64,000 nt of DNA from Candidatus Mailhella excrementigallinarum (GCA_944324075.1 CALUUZ010000003.1:62001-126000), one strand, 5' to 3'. Shown: positions 41,044 to 49,781, counted from the stretch's first letter. Numbers and translations: made by a program. Notes: generated by a model not told the origin, from the letters alone.

Positions 41044-41718
41044 ATGAATCTTCTCATTTTCGGACCCAATGGCAGCGGCAAGGGAACACAGGGCGCTTTG
41101 CTCATGGAAAAATACGGCGTGGCCCATATTGAATCCGGCGCGGTATTCCGCCAGCATGTGGGGCAGGGTACGGAGCTGGGCAAAAAGGCCAAGGAATATA
41201 TGGATCGCGGCGAACTGGTGCCCGACGACATCACCATTCCCATGATCCTCGACATCCTGAGCAGGCAGGGCGACAAGGGCTGGCTGCTGGACGGCTTTCC
41301 GCGCAACATGGAACAGGCCCGCAAGCTGCATGAGGCACTGGACAAGGCCGGAATGCACCTTGATTATGTGGTGGAAATCCTCCTGCCCCGCCAGGTGGCG
41401 AAAAACCGCATCATGGGCCGCCGCCTCTGCGCGGTCAACAACAACCATCCCAATAACATCTTCATTGACGCCATCAAGCCTGAAGGCGACAAATGCCGTG
41501 TATGCGGCGGAGCACTTTCCGCACGCGCCGACGACCAGAATGAAGAGGCCATCAACAAGCGCCACGACATCTACTACAATGACGTGGACGGCACTCTTGC
41601 CGCGGCCCACTATTTTAAAAAACTGGCCGGGCAGGAGCCCCGCATGACCTATATCGAACTGAATGGAGAGGGGAGCATAGACAGCATCCGGGAAACGCTG
41701 CTTTCCAGGCTGAACTAA
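41044..41718 (+). CDS. adk: Adenylate kinase, metal-binding Desulfovibrio type
   Basis: 224 residues. The P-loop is FGPNGSGKGTQ, with the AMP-binding region GAVFRQHVGQGT and the LLDGFPRN motif. The LID carries C129, H135, C151 and C154, the same numbering as the Cys-His-Cys-Cys metal site described for the Zn/Co/Fe adenylate kinase of Desulfovibrio gigas. It interconverts AMP plus ATP with two ADP in the cytoplasm. A strong terminator follows directly. The residue match is seen in the sequence; which metal is bound cannot be told. Confidence 0.96.
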   Translation: MNLLIFGPNGSGKGTQGALLMEKYGVAHIESGAVFRQHVGQGTELGKKAKEYMDRGELVPDDITIPMILDILSRQGDKGWLLDGFPRNMEQARKLHEALDKAGMHLDYVVEILLPRQVAKNRIMGRRLCAVNNNHPNNIFIDAIKPEGDKCRVCGGALSARADDQNEEAINKRHDIYYNDVDGTLAAAHYFKKLAGQEPRMTYIELNGEGSIDSIRETLLSRLN

Positions 41719-41731
41719 AGGTTTTCCGCCC

Positions 41732-41775
41732 TTAAATGCATAATGCCGGACATTTTTCCGGCATTATGCATTTAA
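41732..41775 (+). terminator. Terminator after adk
   Basis: A perfect 19-bp stem, beginning TTAAATGCATAATGCCGGA, with a 6-base loop, starting 13 bases past the adk stop. The stem itself provides the T/A-rich end; it could also stop the converging ruvC transcript. Confidence 0.75.
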
Positions 41776-41776
41776 A

Positions 41777-41868
41777 GAGCGTTTCCGCTTTGAGCATGCT
41801 CCCGAAAACGTTTCAGGGGCTGAACGGGACGAGATTCACCCTGCCGGTGTCGCCCCAATTCACTGGCT
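41777..41868 (-). repeat. Dispersed intergenic repeat, copy 8 (truncated)
   Basis: Minus-strand right half of the family: GTGAATTGGGGCGACACCGG, ATCTCGTCCCGTTC, GGGAGCATGCTC. The left half is missing and is replaced by a duplicate of the ruvC 3' end. Confidence 0.65.
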
Positions 41869-41870
41869 GC

Positions 41871-41966
41871 GCGCCCTGTCGAACGGCGGGACGGACGCGC
41901 TCATGCTGTTCCTGCAAGTGACGGCAACGACGCAGGGTCAGACGGCAAATAGCCATGTCCGGCGCG
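41871..41966 (-). repeat. Duplicate of the ruvC 3' end (outer copy)
   Basis: About 96 bases that match 42048-42143 with about six differences. The matched part encodes the last residues of RuvC. There is no start or frame of its own here, so it is a dead duplicate. Confidence 0.85.
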
Positions 41967-42043
41967 GCTCTCCATGACGCCCGGCCTCGCAATGCCTGGC
42001 ACGGCTCTCGCTTGCGTTTTGCGCGGAAAACGCTGCGCTCGCG

Positions 42044-42595
42044 CTACGCGCCCCGCCGAACGGCGGGACGGACGCGCTCATGCTGTTCCTGCAAGTGACG
42101 GTAACGACGCAGGGTCAGATGGCAAATAGCCATGCCCAGCGCGTCCGTGGTATCCGGCGCCCAGTTGTCGGTGGAATAGCCGAGCATCTGCCCCACCATG
42201 AACGCCACCTGCGATTTATCCGCTCTGCCGTTTCCCACCAGCGATTTTTTCACCAGCGTGGGCGCGTATCCGTTTATCCGCAGGGCACGGGACGCGCATG
42301 CCGCAATGGCCACTCCTCTGGCCTGCCCCAGCTTCAGTGCGCTGGAAACATTTTTGGATGTGAACACCTGTTCCACGGCGGCCTCTTCCGGTTTCCACCT
42401 GTCCAGCACCCCGCACAACTCATGATAGATGCCTGCCAGACGCTCCGGAAAATCTCCCGTCCCGGCCCTGATATCACCACAGGCCACCAGCTCCAGCACA
42501 CCGGAACGCTCGCGCACCACTCCCCATCCCGTCACCCTTGAGCCGGGGTCGATACCGATTACCGTTACCGTATTCAATCCGCTGTTGTCCTGCAC
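42044..42595 (-). CDS. ruvC: Holliday junction endonuclease RuvC
   Basis: 183 residues from GTG 42595, chosen because GGAGG lies 7 bases upstream. The catalytic acidic residues are seen in VIGIDPGSRVTGWG, AAVEQVF and DTTDALGMAICH. RuvC resolves Holliday junctions with RuvAB, whose genes are not next to it. The C-terminal tail (QEQHERVRPAVRRGA) lies in a segment that is duplicated 177 bases further on, so the end of the protein may differ from relatives. Confidence 0.94.
   Translation of the reverse strand: MQDNSGLNTVTVIGIDPGSRVTGWGVVRERSGVLELVACGDIRAGTGDFPERLAGIYHELCGVLDRWKPEEAAVEQVFTSKNVSSALKLGQARGVAIAACASRALRINGYAPTLVKKSLVGNGRADKSQVAFMVGQMLGYSTDNWAPDTTDALGMAICHLTLRRYRHLQEQHERVRPAVRRGA
42048..42143 (-). 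repeat. ruvC 3' end (inner copy of the direct repeat)
   Basis: The in-gene copy of the 96-base direct repeat also found at 41871-41966, offset 177 bases. Confidence 0.85.
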
Positions 42596-42677
42596 GCGTA
42601 TCCCTCCCCTGATATACGACACATTACTGAAAACATGGCGGCACTCTTTCAGAAAAGCGCGCGGCAGACAAGAGTTT

Positions 42678-42686
42678 CCCCCCCCC
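42678..42686. repeat. Run of nine C between ruvC and larA
   Basis: A homopolymer in the shared gap of two divergent genes, 83 bases upstream of the ruvC start. Slippage could change promoter spacing, but no promoter was recognised around it. Confidence 0.7.
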
Positions 42687-42718
42687 GTTCCCCCGCTCTT
42701 TTCTGAGCCGCCCACTCC

Positions 42719-42804
42719 CGGAGCATTCTGCAACTGAAAATCCGCCGGCCAGTCACTCTTCTCTGCCCCGCAGGCTTCACGCTTTTTCAAAACGGAGAAG
42801 CTCC
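42719..42804 (+). repeat. Dispersed intergenic repeat, copy 9 (left half)
   Basis: Plus-strand left half: GGAGCATTCTGCAACTGAAA, CCGCCGGCCAGTC, TTCTCTGCCCCGCAGG, CTTCACGC. The right half is missing. It lies in the divergent gap between ruvC and larA. The rest of that gap shows no gene. Confidence 0.7.
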
Positions 42805-42908
42805 AAATCGCCGCCGCGCACAAATGCTTGCCTGAGCGCCATCCGGCCGTTAAGCTGTGCATGCCTCCTCCGACATCCTCACATCACTACTTGCAAAAGG
42901 AAACAGGC

Positions 42909-44210
42909 ATGGCGCAACATCTTTTAAAATACGGAGAGCTTGAATGGAGCGTGGACGTGAATCCTGCCCGTCTTGTGGCGGTGCTGGAACCCAATCCCAT
43001 CCCGCTGCCTTCCGTAACGGCGGAACAGGCCGTACGGCAGGCGCTGGACGCCCCCATCCAGTCGCCGCCGCTGAGCGAGCAGGTTAAATCCGGGGACAAA
43101 GTCTGTCTGCTCGTGCCGGACGTGACGCGGTCATGGCAGTCACCCAGCGTCTACGTCCCCGTCATGGTTGACGCCCTCAAGCGATGCGGCATACCGGATC
43201 GGGATATCACCATTCTCAGCGCTACGGGTACCCACCGCCGCCAGACAAGGGAAGAGCATGTGCGGCTGGTGGGCGACGACATACTGCGCCGCGTCGCCGT
43301 GACAGATCACCAGTGCCGCGACGAACGGGATATGGTTCATGTGGGAGAAACTTCCCGCGGAACACCTGTAAAATTCAACCGCCATGCGGTGGAAGCGGAC
43401 AAGATAGTCTCCTGCTGCGGCGTAGCCTACCATTTTCTGGCAGGATACGGCGGGGGCGGCAAAATGCTTCTGCCCGGCATCGCGGCCTATGACACCATCC
43501 AGCATCACCATAACAGGGCGCTGAATGAAGGCTTCGGTAACGGCACCAACCCCATGGTATGCAGCGGCAATCTGGAGAACAGCAACGTCTTTCAGGCGGA
43601 TCTGCTGGAAGCCGCGGCCATGCTTCCCCCCTGTTTCTCTCTCAATGTGGTGGTCAACGATCAGTTCCGCATCGTCAAGGCCTTTGCCGGAAACTGGCTG
43701 GCCGCCCACCGCAGGGCCTGCAGCCTGGTGGAATCAATCGACGGCGTCACGATTCCCGAAACTGCGCCGCTGGTCATCGCCAGCGCGGGCGGCTACCCCA
43801 AGGACATCAACTTTTACCAGACCATCAAGCTGCTGAGCAACGCGCTTGCCGCGGCCTCTCCCGAAGCCACGATCATTCTGCTTTCACGCTGTCATGACGG
43901 CTTCGGTGATGCAGACTGCCAAAGCCAGATCTGCGACTTCTCCAGCATGGAAGAACGGGAACGCGCCCTGCGGACGGACTTTTCCATCGGCGCATATGTG
44001 GGGTTCCTGTTTGCCGAAGCGGCGGAAAAGCACAAACTGATTCTGGTAACCGACATGGCCCCTGACAATTTTATCCGGACGGACATCAAGGCGGTCAGAA
44101 CACTGGACGAAGCGCTTGAAGCCGCCCGGACACTGAACGGCGGCACTCTGGATATGAAAACCATACTTATGCCCCACGGCGCGTCTACCCTGCCCAAGGT
44201 GGGGAACTGA
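42909..44210 (+). CDS. larA: LarA-family nickel-pincer racemase (lactate racemase-like)
   Basis: 433 residues from ATG 42909 (AAGGA upstream). The residues of Lactiplantibacillus LarA are all present with a one-residue offset: H109 (ATGTH), H175 and K185 spaced by ten in AYHFLAGYGGGGK, and H201 after DTIQ. The lysine carries the NPN nickel cofactor and the histidines bind nickel or catalyse. It would racemise lactate or another alpha-hydroxy acid. The cofactor genes larB, larC and larE are not in the window. The substrate is uncertain because many LarA homologs act on other 2-hydroxy acids. Confidence 0.9.
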   Translation: MAQHLLKYGELEWSVDVNPARLVAVLEPNPIPLPSVTAEQAVRQALDAPIQSPPLSEQVKSGDKVCLLVPDVTRSWQSPSVYVPVMVDALKRCGIPDRDITILSATGTHRRQTREEHVRLVGDDILRRVAVTDHQCRDERDMVHVGETSRGTPVKFNRHAVEADKIVSCCGVAYHFLAGYGGGGKMLLPGIAAYDTIQHHHNRALNEGFGNGTNPMVCSGNLENSNVFQADLLEAAAMLPPCFSLNVVVNDQFRIVKAFAGNWLAAHRRACSLVESIDGVTIPETAPLVIASAGGYPKDINFYQTIKLLSNALAAASPEATIILLSRCHDGFGDADCQSQICDFSSMEERERALRTDFSIGAYVGFLFAEAAEKHKLILVTDMAPDNFIRTDIKAVRTLDEALEAARTLNGGTLDMKTILMPHGASTLPKVGN

Positions 44211-44224
44211 AGAGCGCCTGCGGA

Positions 44225-45004
44225 TCAGTTTCCGTCCAGTCTGTATTTTCCGGCATAACCGCGCGGGGTGAGCATGCGCCCGCCCCGCCCGTCTTCCATG
44301 ATCCGGGTGGAGGCATTGCCGATGATCAGGATGGAAAGCATGTCCACCTCGACGGGGTCCAGTTCTCCCAGACGCATGACGCGCACGCTCTGCTCCGGCC
44401 GGAATGCCTGCCGTACCAGCCCCACCGGGGTTTGCGGGCCGCGCAGGGAAAGAGCGAGAGAAAGCGTTTCCTCCAGCTGGCTTGTCCGCCTGCGCGAACG
44501 GGGATTGTAGATCCCCAGGACAAAATCCGCTCCAAGCGCGGCTTCCAGCCTTTTCCGGATAAGTTCCCACGGCGTGAGCAGATCGCTCAGACTCACGCAG
44601 GCGAAATCATGTGTCAGAGGCGCGCCCAGCAGGGCGGCCGCCGCGCACAGCGCCGGGATGCCCGGCACGATTTCCACTGTCAGCCGTTCCGCAAGGCCTC
44701 GCGCTTCCAGCAGCTCCAGCACCAGCCCGGCCAGGGCGTACACGCCGGGATCGCCGGAACAGACCAGAGCTGTTCGCCTGCCTGCCAGAGCAGCGTCAAT
44801 GGCCTGGCCGCAGCGTTCGACCTCTCCCATCATTCCGGTGGAAAGACAGGTCTTGCCTTCCTTCAGCCCTGCAGGCACCATCTCCATGTAGGCAGAATAT
44901 CCCGCAAGGACGTCAGCTTCCTCCAGCGCGGCGCGGGCCTGGGGCGCAAGCAGCCCGACGTCGCCGGGGCCCAGTCCAACTACTCGCAGAAACACGTCAT
45001 TCAT
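44225..45004 (-). CDS. cobJ: Precorrin-3B/cobalt-factor III C17-methyltransferase
   Basis: 259 residues, a tetrapyrrole methyltransferase (VVGLGPGDVGLLAPQAR, GYSAYMEMV, LVCSGDPGVYALAGLV, VEIVPGIPALCAAAALLGAP, FVLGIYNPRSRRRTSQL). CobJ/CbiH contracts the corrin ring by methylating C17 during B12 synthesis. The pairing with cbiG upstream indicates the anaerobic, early-cobalt route. Its stop lies 14 bases from the converging larA stop. Confidence 0.94.
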   Translation of the reverse strand: MNDVFLRVVGLGPGDVGLLAPQARAALEEADVLAGYSAYMEMVPAGLKEGKTCLSTGMMGEVERCGQAIDAALAGRRTALVCSGDPGVYALAGLVLELLEARGLAERLTVEIVPGIPALCAAAALLGAPLTHDFACVSLSDLLTPWELIRKRLEAALGADFVLGIYNPRSRRRTSQLEETLSLALSLRGPQTPVGLVRQAFRPEQSVRVMRLGELDPVEVDMLSILIIGNASTRIMEDGRGGRMLTPRGYAGKYRLDGN

Positions 45005-45086
45005 GGCATCGCTCCAATGTATTTCAATGGCGGAACAGTCACAGAACCGCTTGCCGACTCAAAGTTTAAATACCGCCATAATTAAA

Positions 45087-45276
45087 ACATGCTCCAAAAT
45101 GCTGCCGCAGTCGAGAGGGACAGGTCCCATCTCTGTTCTACCTGTCCGCAAAGCGTTCCGCGTTCCGGCATCGCCCCGGTTCACCTGCGGCATAAGGCTC
45201 CTGCTTCAGGCGCGAACACTGTGAACCGGACCCGGGAACCTGGCCGACAGGAATTTGCAGTCATAGCATGCTCCGG
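45087..45276 (-). repeat. Dispersed intergenic repeat, copy 10
   Basis: Minus-strand copy: CTGTCGGCCAGG, GTTCGCGCCTGAAGCAGGAG, CGCAGGTGAACCGGGGCGAT, TGCCGGAACGC, ending TTTTGGAGCATGTT; GGAGCATGC starts the other end. It fills the gap between cobJ and cbiG. Confidence 0.75.
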
Positions 45277-45293
45277 ATTTTCCCCGCCCCCGC

Positions 45294-46511
45294 TCACGCC
45301 AGAGCTACGGCCACCGTGTAGGTTTCATGACGGGTCTTGGGCAGAATCAAGTGCGGAACCTTCCGCGCGGACGCCCCGAACCCCCGGGCGGCGGAAAGCA
45401 GCGCCGCGCCTTCCGCCACGCTGATCCCTTCGCGTCCCAGGAGCTCCGAAGCTCTGACCGAAGGATGCGGCACAGGCATGCCTGCCAGTTCATCCGGCGA
45501 AAAAAACAACAGGGGAAGCCCCAGTTCAGCAGCAACAAACCGAATGGCCGGGTCATCTTTTTTAATGTCCGAAGTCGCCACCGCGGACAAGGCGTTCCGC
45601 TCCAGTCCCGCCGCGTCCAGAGCATCAAGCAGGCCGCGCAGCAGAACTTCCGCCGGGACTCCCCTGCGCCAGCCCAGCCCCGCGTGCAGACGGCGGGCGT
45701 AAAGCCGCAAGCGCCCCGACGCGGGCGGCACGGCATGAACCCCCACCACCACCTGCGGCGCGGGCGACATCGCGTCCGGGGAGGTGTCAAGCGTCTCCCG
45801 CTCCAGAAAAAGTGAAGCCCGCTCCTCCGCAGACAGGGACAGAAAATGCCGAGGATCAACGAGCAGAGGTCTGCGCCCTGCCAGAATGGCTGCCGTGACA
45901 AGTTTGAGGTTTTCAGGATCAGCCACATGGCAATGGGCAATATCGGCCAGCACATCCAGCGCAGGCAGCCCCTCGCTGTCCGTAGCCGTCGTGATCACCG
46001 CCGTGCCTCCCGTGCGGGCCGCCAGATTGCGGGTCAGGGCATTGGCACCGCCCACATGCCCGGAAAGCAGGCTGATGACAAAACGCCCGTGAATTTCGCA
46101 CACCACCACGGCAGGATCCACGGTCTTGCCCCTGAGATACGGCGCCACCGCCCGCACTGCGATACCCGTCGCGCCAATGAACACATGCGCGGGGTATGCA
46201 TGAAACTGCTCTTCCATCATCTCTGACAGAGAAGAAAAACTCCGCACCGGCCAGACCGGAGACCCCACTCTCTGTCCCGGCAGTATGCCCGCCGTGCCTT
46301 CCCTCGCGGCAATTTCACCGAAGGTCAGGCCCTCTGCATCTCCATGAACAGGCCCGGATGCGGAACATGCTCCCCCGCCCTCTTCTGTCGTCCGCAACAG
46401 TCGATCAGGCGCGAAGAGATCTCCCTCCATATCCCTGGCAAGCCGCATACCCAGCGTCAGCCCCTGCGGACTGAACGCATAAAAGGCGATGGAATGCCGC
46501 GCGGCGGACAT
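45294..46511 (-). CDS. cbiG: Cobalt-precorrin-5A hydrolase CbiG
   Basis: 405 residues with an N-terminal CbiG domain (IAFYAFSPQGLTLGMRLAR), the central region (HAYPAHVFIGATGIAVRAVA, GRFVISLLSGHVGGANALTR) and a C-terminal domain (GVHAVPPASGRLRLY, ATSDIKKDDPAIRF). It opens the lactone of cobalt-precorrin-5A with loss of acetaldehyde in anaerobic B12 synthesis. The ribosome site AAGGAGTCAGCATGTC is the same as that of hemL. A repeat copy separates it from cobJ. Confidence 0.94.
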   Translation of the reverse strand: MSAARHSIAFYAFSPQGLTLGMRLARDMEGDLFAPDRLLRTTEEGGGACSASGPVHGDAEGLTFGEIAAREGTAGILPGQRVGSPVWPVRSFSSLSEMMEEQFHAYPAHVFIGATGIAVRAVAPYLRGKTVDPAVVVCEIHGRFVISLLSGHVGGANALTRNLAARTGGTAVITTATDSEGLPALDVLADIAHCHVADPENLKLVTAAILAGRRPLLVDPRHFLSLSAEERASLFLERETLDTSPDAMSPAPQVVVGVHAVPPASGRLRLYARRLHAGLGWRRGVPAEVLLRGLLDALDAAGLERNALSAVATSDIKKDDPAIRFVAAELGLPLLFFSPDELAGMPVPHPSVRASELLGREGISVAEGAALLSAARGFGASARKVPHLILPKTRHETYTVAVALA

Positions 46512-46605
46512 GCTGACTCCTTTCCGGCGCGTTTCGTGCCCACTGGATTTTGGCGGACAGCTCCGGAATCATTTTCAAAACGAACATGCTCTGCGTCGGC
46601 AGACA

Positions 46606-47880
46606 CTACAAGGATACTGACCGGGCAGCATCCAGAGCAGTCTCAAAATCCTCGTCGCTGTGGGCGAAGGATACCATGTTGGCCTCAAACGCGGATGGCG
46701 CGAGAAAAACGCCTCTCTCCCGCATCTGCTTGTAAAAGCTCTCGAACAGTTCCCTGTTCACTGTCTGCGTGCTGGCAAAATCCCGCAGGGGCGCATCGGT
46801 GAAATACACGGTGAACATGGAAGCGATATGCGGAATCTGTACCGGCACACCCTTGCCGCGCAGAATGCTCTCCAGTTCCGCGACGAAAACATCCACCCTG
46901 TGTTCAAGAGCGGTGTAGTCGGAATGTCGGAGAACAGCCAGCGTGGCAAGCCCCGCGGCCATGGCAAGAGGATTGCCCGAAAGTGTTCCCGCCTGGTATA
47001 CATCGCCCTGCGGGGCGATACGTTCCATGAACGCCGCCCTTCCCCCGTACGCGCCTACGGGCAGTCCGCCGCCGATGATTTTGCCGAAGGTGGTGAGATC
47101 GGGCATAATGTCAAAACGTCCCTGCGCCCCGGCATAGGAAAGCCGGAAGCCAGTGATCACTTCATCAAACACCAGCAGCGCGCCGTGCAGCGTGCACAGG
47201 TCGCGCAGCCCATGAAGGAAACCGGGCTGCGGCAGCACCAGCCCCATGTTGCCCGCTACCGGCTCCACAAAAAGCGCCGCTACCTGCCCGGGGTTGTTTT
47301 CAAACAGTATCCGTACCGCGTCCAGATCATTATATGGGGCGAGAAGCGTATCCCGCACCGTGCTTTCCGGCACACCCGGCGTACCCGGAATGGAAAAGGT
47401 GGCCAACCCTGAACCTGCGCTGGCCAGAAAGGCGTCTCCATGCCCGTGGTAACCGCCGATGAACTTGATCACCTTGTCACGTCCCGTCACTCCGCGTGCG
47501 AGGCGCAGGGCGCTCATGGTGGCTTCCGTACCGGAATTGACCATGCGCACCATCTCCACGGAAGGCAGAGCTGCGCAGACTTCCTCTGCAAGACGCACCT
47601 CGTCCTCACAGGGCGCGCCGTAGCTGGTGCCGCGCAATGCAGCCTGCTGCACGGCGCGGGTCACTTCAGGATGCGCATGCCCCAGCAGCATCGGCCCCCA
47701 CGAGCCGACGAAATCGATCATGCTCCTCCCGTCTGCCGTCAGCAGATGCGCCCCCTGAGCGGAAGCAATGAACAGGGGATCACAATGGACGTTGCGGCAG
47801 GCCCGCACGGGGCTGTTGACCCCTCCGGGGATAACCCTGCGGGCGCGGGCAAACAATTCCTGGGAACGGGTTGAGGACAT
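46606..47880 (-). CDS. hemL: Glutamate-1-semialdehyde 2,1-aminomutase
   Basis: 424 residues from ATG 47880 (AGGAG upstream). Class III PLP aminotransferase fold with GGVNSPVRA, the pyrophosphate region [24 protein letters not shown] and the PLP lysine in [18 protein letters not shown]. It makes 5-aminolevulinate, the entry compound for heme, siroheme and B12. Between ahbB and cbiG, it belongs to a tetrapyrrole gene group. Confidence 0.97.
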   Translation of the reverse strand: MSSTRSQELFARARRVIPGGVNSPVRACRNVHCDPLFIASAQGAHLLTADGRSMIDFVGSWGPMLLGHAHPEVTRAVQQAALRGTSYGAPCEDEVRLAEEVCAALPSVEMVRMVNSGTEATMSALRLARGVTGRDKVIKFIGGYHGHGDAFLASAGSGLATFSIPGTPGVPESTVRDTLLAPYNDLDAVRILFENNPGQVAALFVEPVAGNMGLVLPQPGFLHGLRDLCTLHGALLVFDEVITGFRLSYAGAQGRFDIMPDLTTFGKIIGGGLPVGAYGGRAAFMERIAPQGDVYQAGTLSGNPLAMAAGLATLAVLRHSDYTALEHRVDVFVAELESILRGKGVPVQIPHIASMFTVYFTDAPLRDFASTQTVNRELFESFYKQMRERGVFLAPSAFEANMVSFAHSDEDFETALDAARSVSL

Positions 47881-47930
47881 GCTGACTCCTTTTTGATTCC
47901 GGAGCTCCGGACGGCGCAAACGGGCTTTCT

Positions 47931-48032
47931 GGAGCGTTTTGCGTTTGAAAATATCTGCCGGCCGGGACCCTGTGTTCCGGCTCGAATGAATTGCGGCTGC
48001 TCCGGCGCCGCGGCTGAGTCTCGCCCAGCTCT
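47931..48032 (+). repeat. Dispersed intergenic repeat, copy 11
   Basis: Plus-strand, shortened in the middle: GGAGCGTTTTGCGTTTGAAA, ATATCTGCCGGCCGGGACC, TGTGTTCCGGC, GAATGAATTGCGGC, GAGTCTCGCCCAGCTCT. Its right end touches the ahbB stop codon; its left end lies 50 bases before hemL. Confidence 0.75.
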
Positions 48033-48522
48033 ACTTCCCGTCGTGCGGTTCGGGGAAATAGGTCATGGAAATTTTCTTGAGTTCACGCAGGCTTTCCAGT
48101 ATGACGTGCTCCCCGAAGGGGGGCTCCTTTTCCAGCTCCGCCACGGTTTCCAGACACTCCTCGGCGCTGCGGCCATGTATCATGGTGTACAGGGTATACG
48201 GCCAGTCCACCGCCGCCGAGGGGCGGTAATAGCAGTGAGAAATGCGGGCATGCCGGGCCGCGACAGGACCGGCGATATCGGCCTCTTCTTCCGTCATTTT
48301 CCATGCGACCATGGCGTTATGCTTCCATCCGGTGCGGTGATGCTTGATGCTCGCGCCGAAACGGCGAATAGTACCGTCATCTCTGAGACGCGAAAGCAGA
48401 GCGATGACATCGTCCTCCGAAACGCCTGCTTCACGGGCAATATCCGCATAAGGAGTGAGAGTATCCGGCAGGTTGGACTGCACGATGCGCAAAACCGTTT
48501 CTTCCTGTTCCGTAAATCGCAT
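48031..48522 (-). CDS. ahbB: Siroheme decarboxylase subunit AhbB (Lrp/AsnC fold)
   Basis: 163 residues. An N-terminal winged helix of Lrp/AsnC type ([39 protein letters not shown]) is followed by an AsnC-like ligand domain ([20 protein letters not shown]). This is the AhbB/NirD-like family, which with AhbA decarboxylates siroheme to didecarboxysiroheme in the alternative heme pathway. The RRFGA and HCYYRP stretches are family marks. The partner ahbA is not adjacent. Neighbouring hemL supports the pathway. Confidence 0.88.
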   Translation of the reverse strand: MRFTEQEETVLRIVQSNLPDTLTPYADIAREAGVSEDDVIALLSRLRDDGTIRRFGASIKHHRTGWKHNAMVAWKMTEEEADIAGPVAARHARISHCYYRPSAAVDWPYTLYTMIHGRSAEECLETVAELEKEPPFGEHVILESLRELKKISMTYFPEPHDGK

Positions 48523-48689
48523 GGACCCACCATTGTGTTTTATCTTTCGCTTATCCGGAAATCTGCCGCTTCACGACCGCCCCGGAACCGGTTTCAGGCC
48601 TGCGGGATAAACGCCGCTGTCATCTTCCGGCAGGATTTCAGGGAAGCCCTGGCCGCCCTTCCCCTCCCGTACAGCCGGAGCGGCGCAAT

Positions 48690-48959
48690 TCAGCGTACAT
48701 AGTCAGGCAAGTTGAGAAAAAGATTGATCGTGAAGGTATTGAGCTTGTCCATGATCCAGGGGAAGGAAATGAGCAGCGCGGTAAAGATTGCCACCAGCTT
48801 GGGAATGAAGGTCAGTGTCATTTCCTGAATCTGCGTTGCCGCCTGAATGACGCTCACGAACACCCCCACGCCCAAGCCCACCAGCAGCATGGGTAAAGCG
48901 ATGGAAAGTGTCAGCTCAATGGCCTGCCGCACAAATCCTATCACAAATTCCGGGGTCAT
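48690..48959 (-). CDS. fliQ: Flagellar export apparatus protein FliQ
   Basis: 89 residues with two membrane helices (LSIALPMLLVGLGVGVFVSVI and LVAIFTALLISFPWIM) and the family stretch QAATQIQEMTLTFIPK. It is part of the FliPQR export gate. It is the last flagellar gene of the operon; the usual neighbour fliR does not follow. Confidence 0.96.
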   Translation of the reverse strand: MTPEFVIGFVRQAIELTLSIALPMLLVGLGVGVFVSVIQAATQIQEMTLTFIPKLVAIFTALLISFPWIMDKLNTFTINLFLNLPDYVR

Positions 48960-48980
48960 GACCGCTCCTTTCCGAACCTC

Positions 48981-49781
48981 TCAGATCATAAAACTGTTGA
49001 CCAGCGACCCCACCAGCAGATTCCAGCCGTCCACCATGACAAAAAGCAGCAGCTTGAACGGCATGGATACCATCATGGGCGGCAGCATCATCATACCCAT
49101 GGCAAGCAGGATGCTGGACACCACCATGTCAACAATAAGAAAGGGAATATAAATGAGAAAACCGATGCTGAACCCGGTTTTAAGCTCGCTGAGCACATAG
49201 GCCGCGGCCAGCATGGTGGTAGGCACTTCGTCCTTGCTGCGAGGCTGATCCATTTTGGCAATGGAGTAGAAGATGGAAATATCCTTTTCCCTTGTGTGCT
49301 TGAACATGAAGGATCGCAGAGGTACCTGCGCCCTGTCCAGCGCCTCGTTGAAGTCTATCTGCTCCGCCAGATAGGGCTGAAGCGCCGTGTCGTTGATCTC
49401 CCTGCCCACCGGGTACATGATGATCAATGTCATGAAAATGGCGAGACTGGCCAGAATCTGTGTGGGCGGCAGCTGCTGAATCCCCATGGCCTGCCGCACG
49501 AAATGGAATACGATGATGATGCGCGTAAAGCTGGTTACGGTCATCATGATGGCCGGAGCCAGAGACAGCACGGTCAGGAGGAAGAGAATCTCCAGTGCCA
49601 GAGACACCTTGTCCGGCTCAGTCATGCCGCCGGCGAGGCTCAGCTGAATCGCGGGGACGTCATCTCCCGGCGCCGCCAGAGCCAGAACCGGAAGCAGAAC
49701 CATCGCCAGAAACGCCGGCAGCGCAGTCGGCAGAAGTCTGCTCCAGCACCCGCCGGAACTCGGAAACTTTGCATTCATCAT
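48981..49781 (-). CDS. fliP: Flagellar export gate protein FliP
   Basis: 266 residues from ATG 49781. Alternatives are ATG 49778 and TTG 49814, and no start has an ideal ribosome site. A signal peptide (AFLAMVLLPVLALAA) precedes the FliP core (VTSFTRIIIVFHFVRQAMG, IFMTLIIMYPVG, FLIYIPFLIVDMVVSSILLAMGMMMLPP). FliP forms the central ring of the export gate. With the start at 49781 it overlaps fliO by 122 bases, which is unusually long. Confidence 0.94.
   Translation of the reverse strand: MMNAKFPSSGGCWSRLLPTALPAFLAMVLLPVLALAAPGDDVPAIQLSLAGGMTEPDKVSLALEILFLLTVLSLAPAIMMTVTSFTRIIIVFHFVRQAMGIQQLPPTQILASLAIFMTLIIMYPVGREINDTALQPYLAEQIDFNEALDRAQVPLRSFMFKHTREKDISIFYSIAKMDQPRSKDEVPTTMLAAAYVLSELKTGFSIGFLIYIPFLIVDMVVSSILLAMGMMMLPPMMVSMPFKLLLFVMVDGWNLLVGSLVNSFMI

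Noticed and set aside
46555-46610. Possible twelfth repeat copy between cbiG and hemL
   Set aside because: Only short matches (TTTTCAAAACGAACATGCTC) remain; too little to call.
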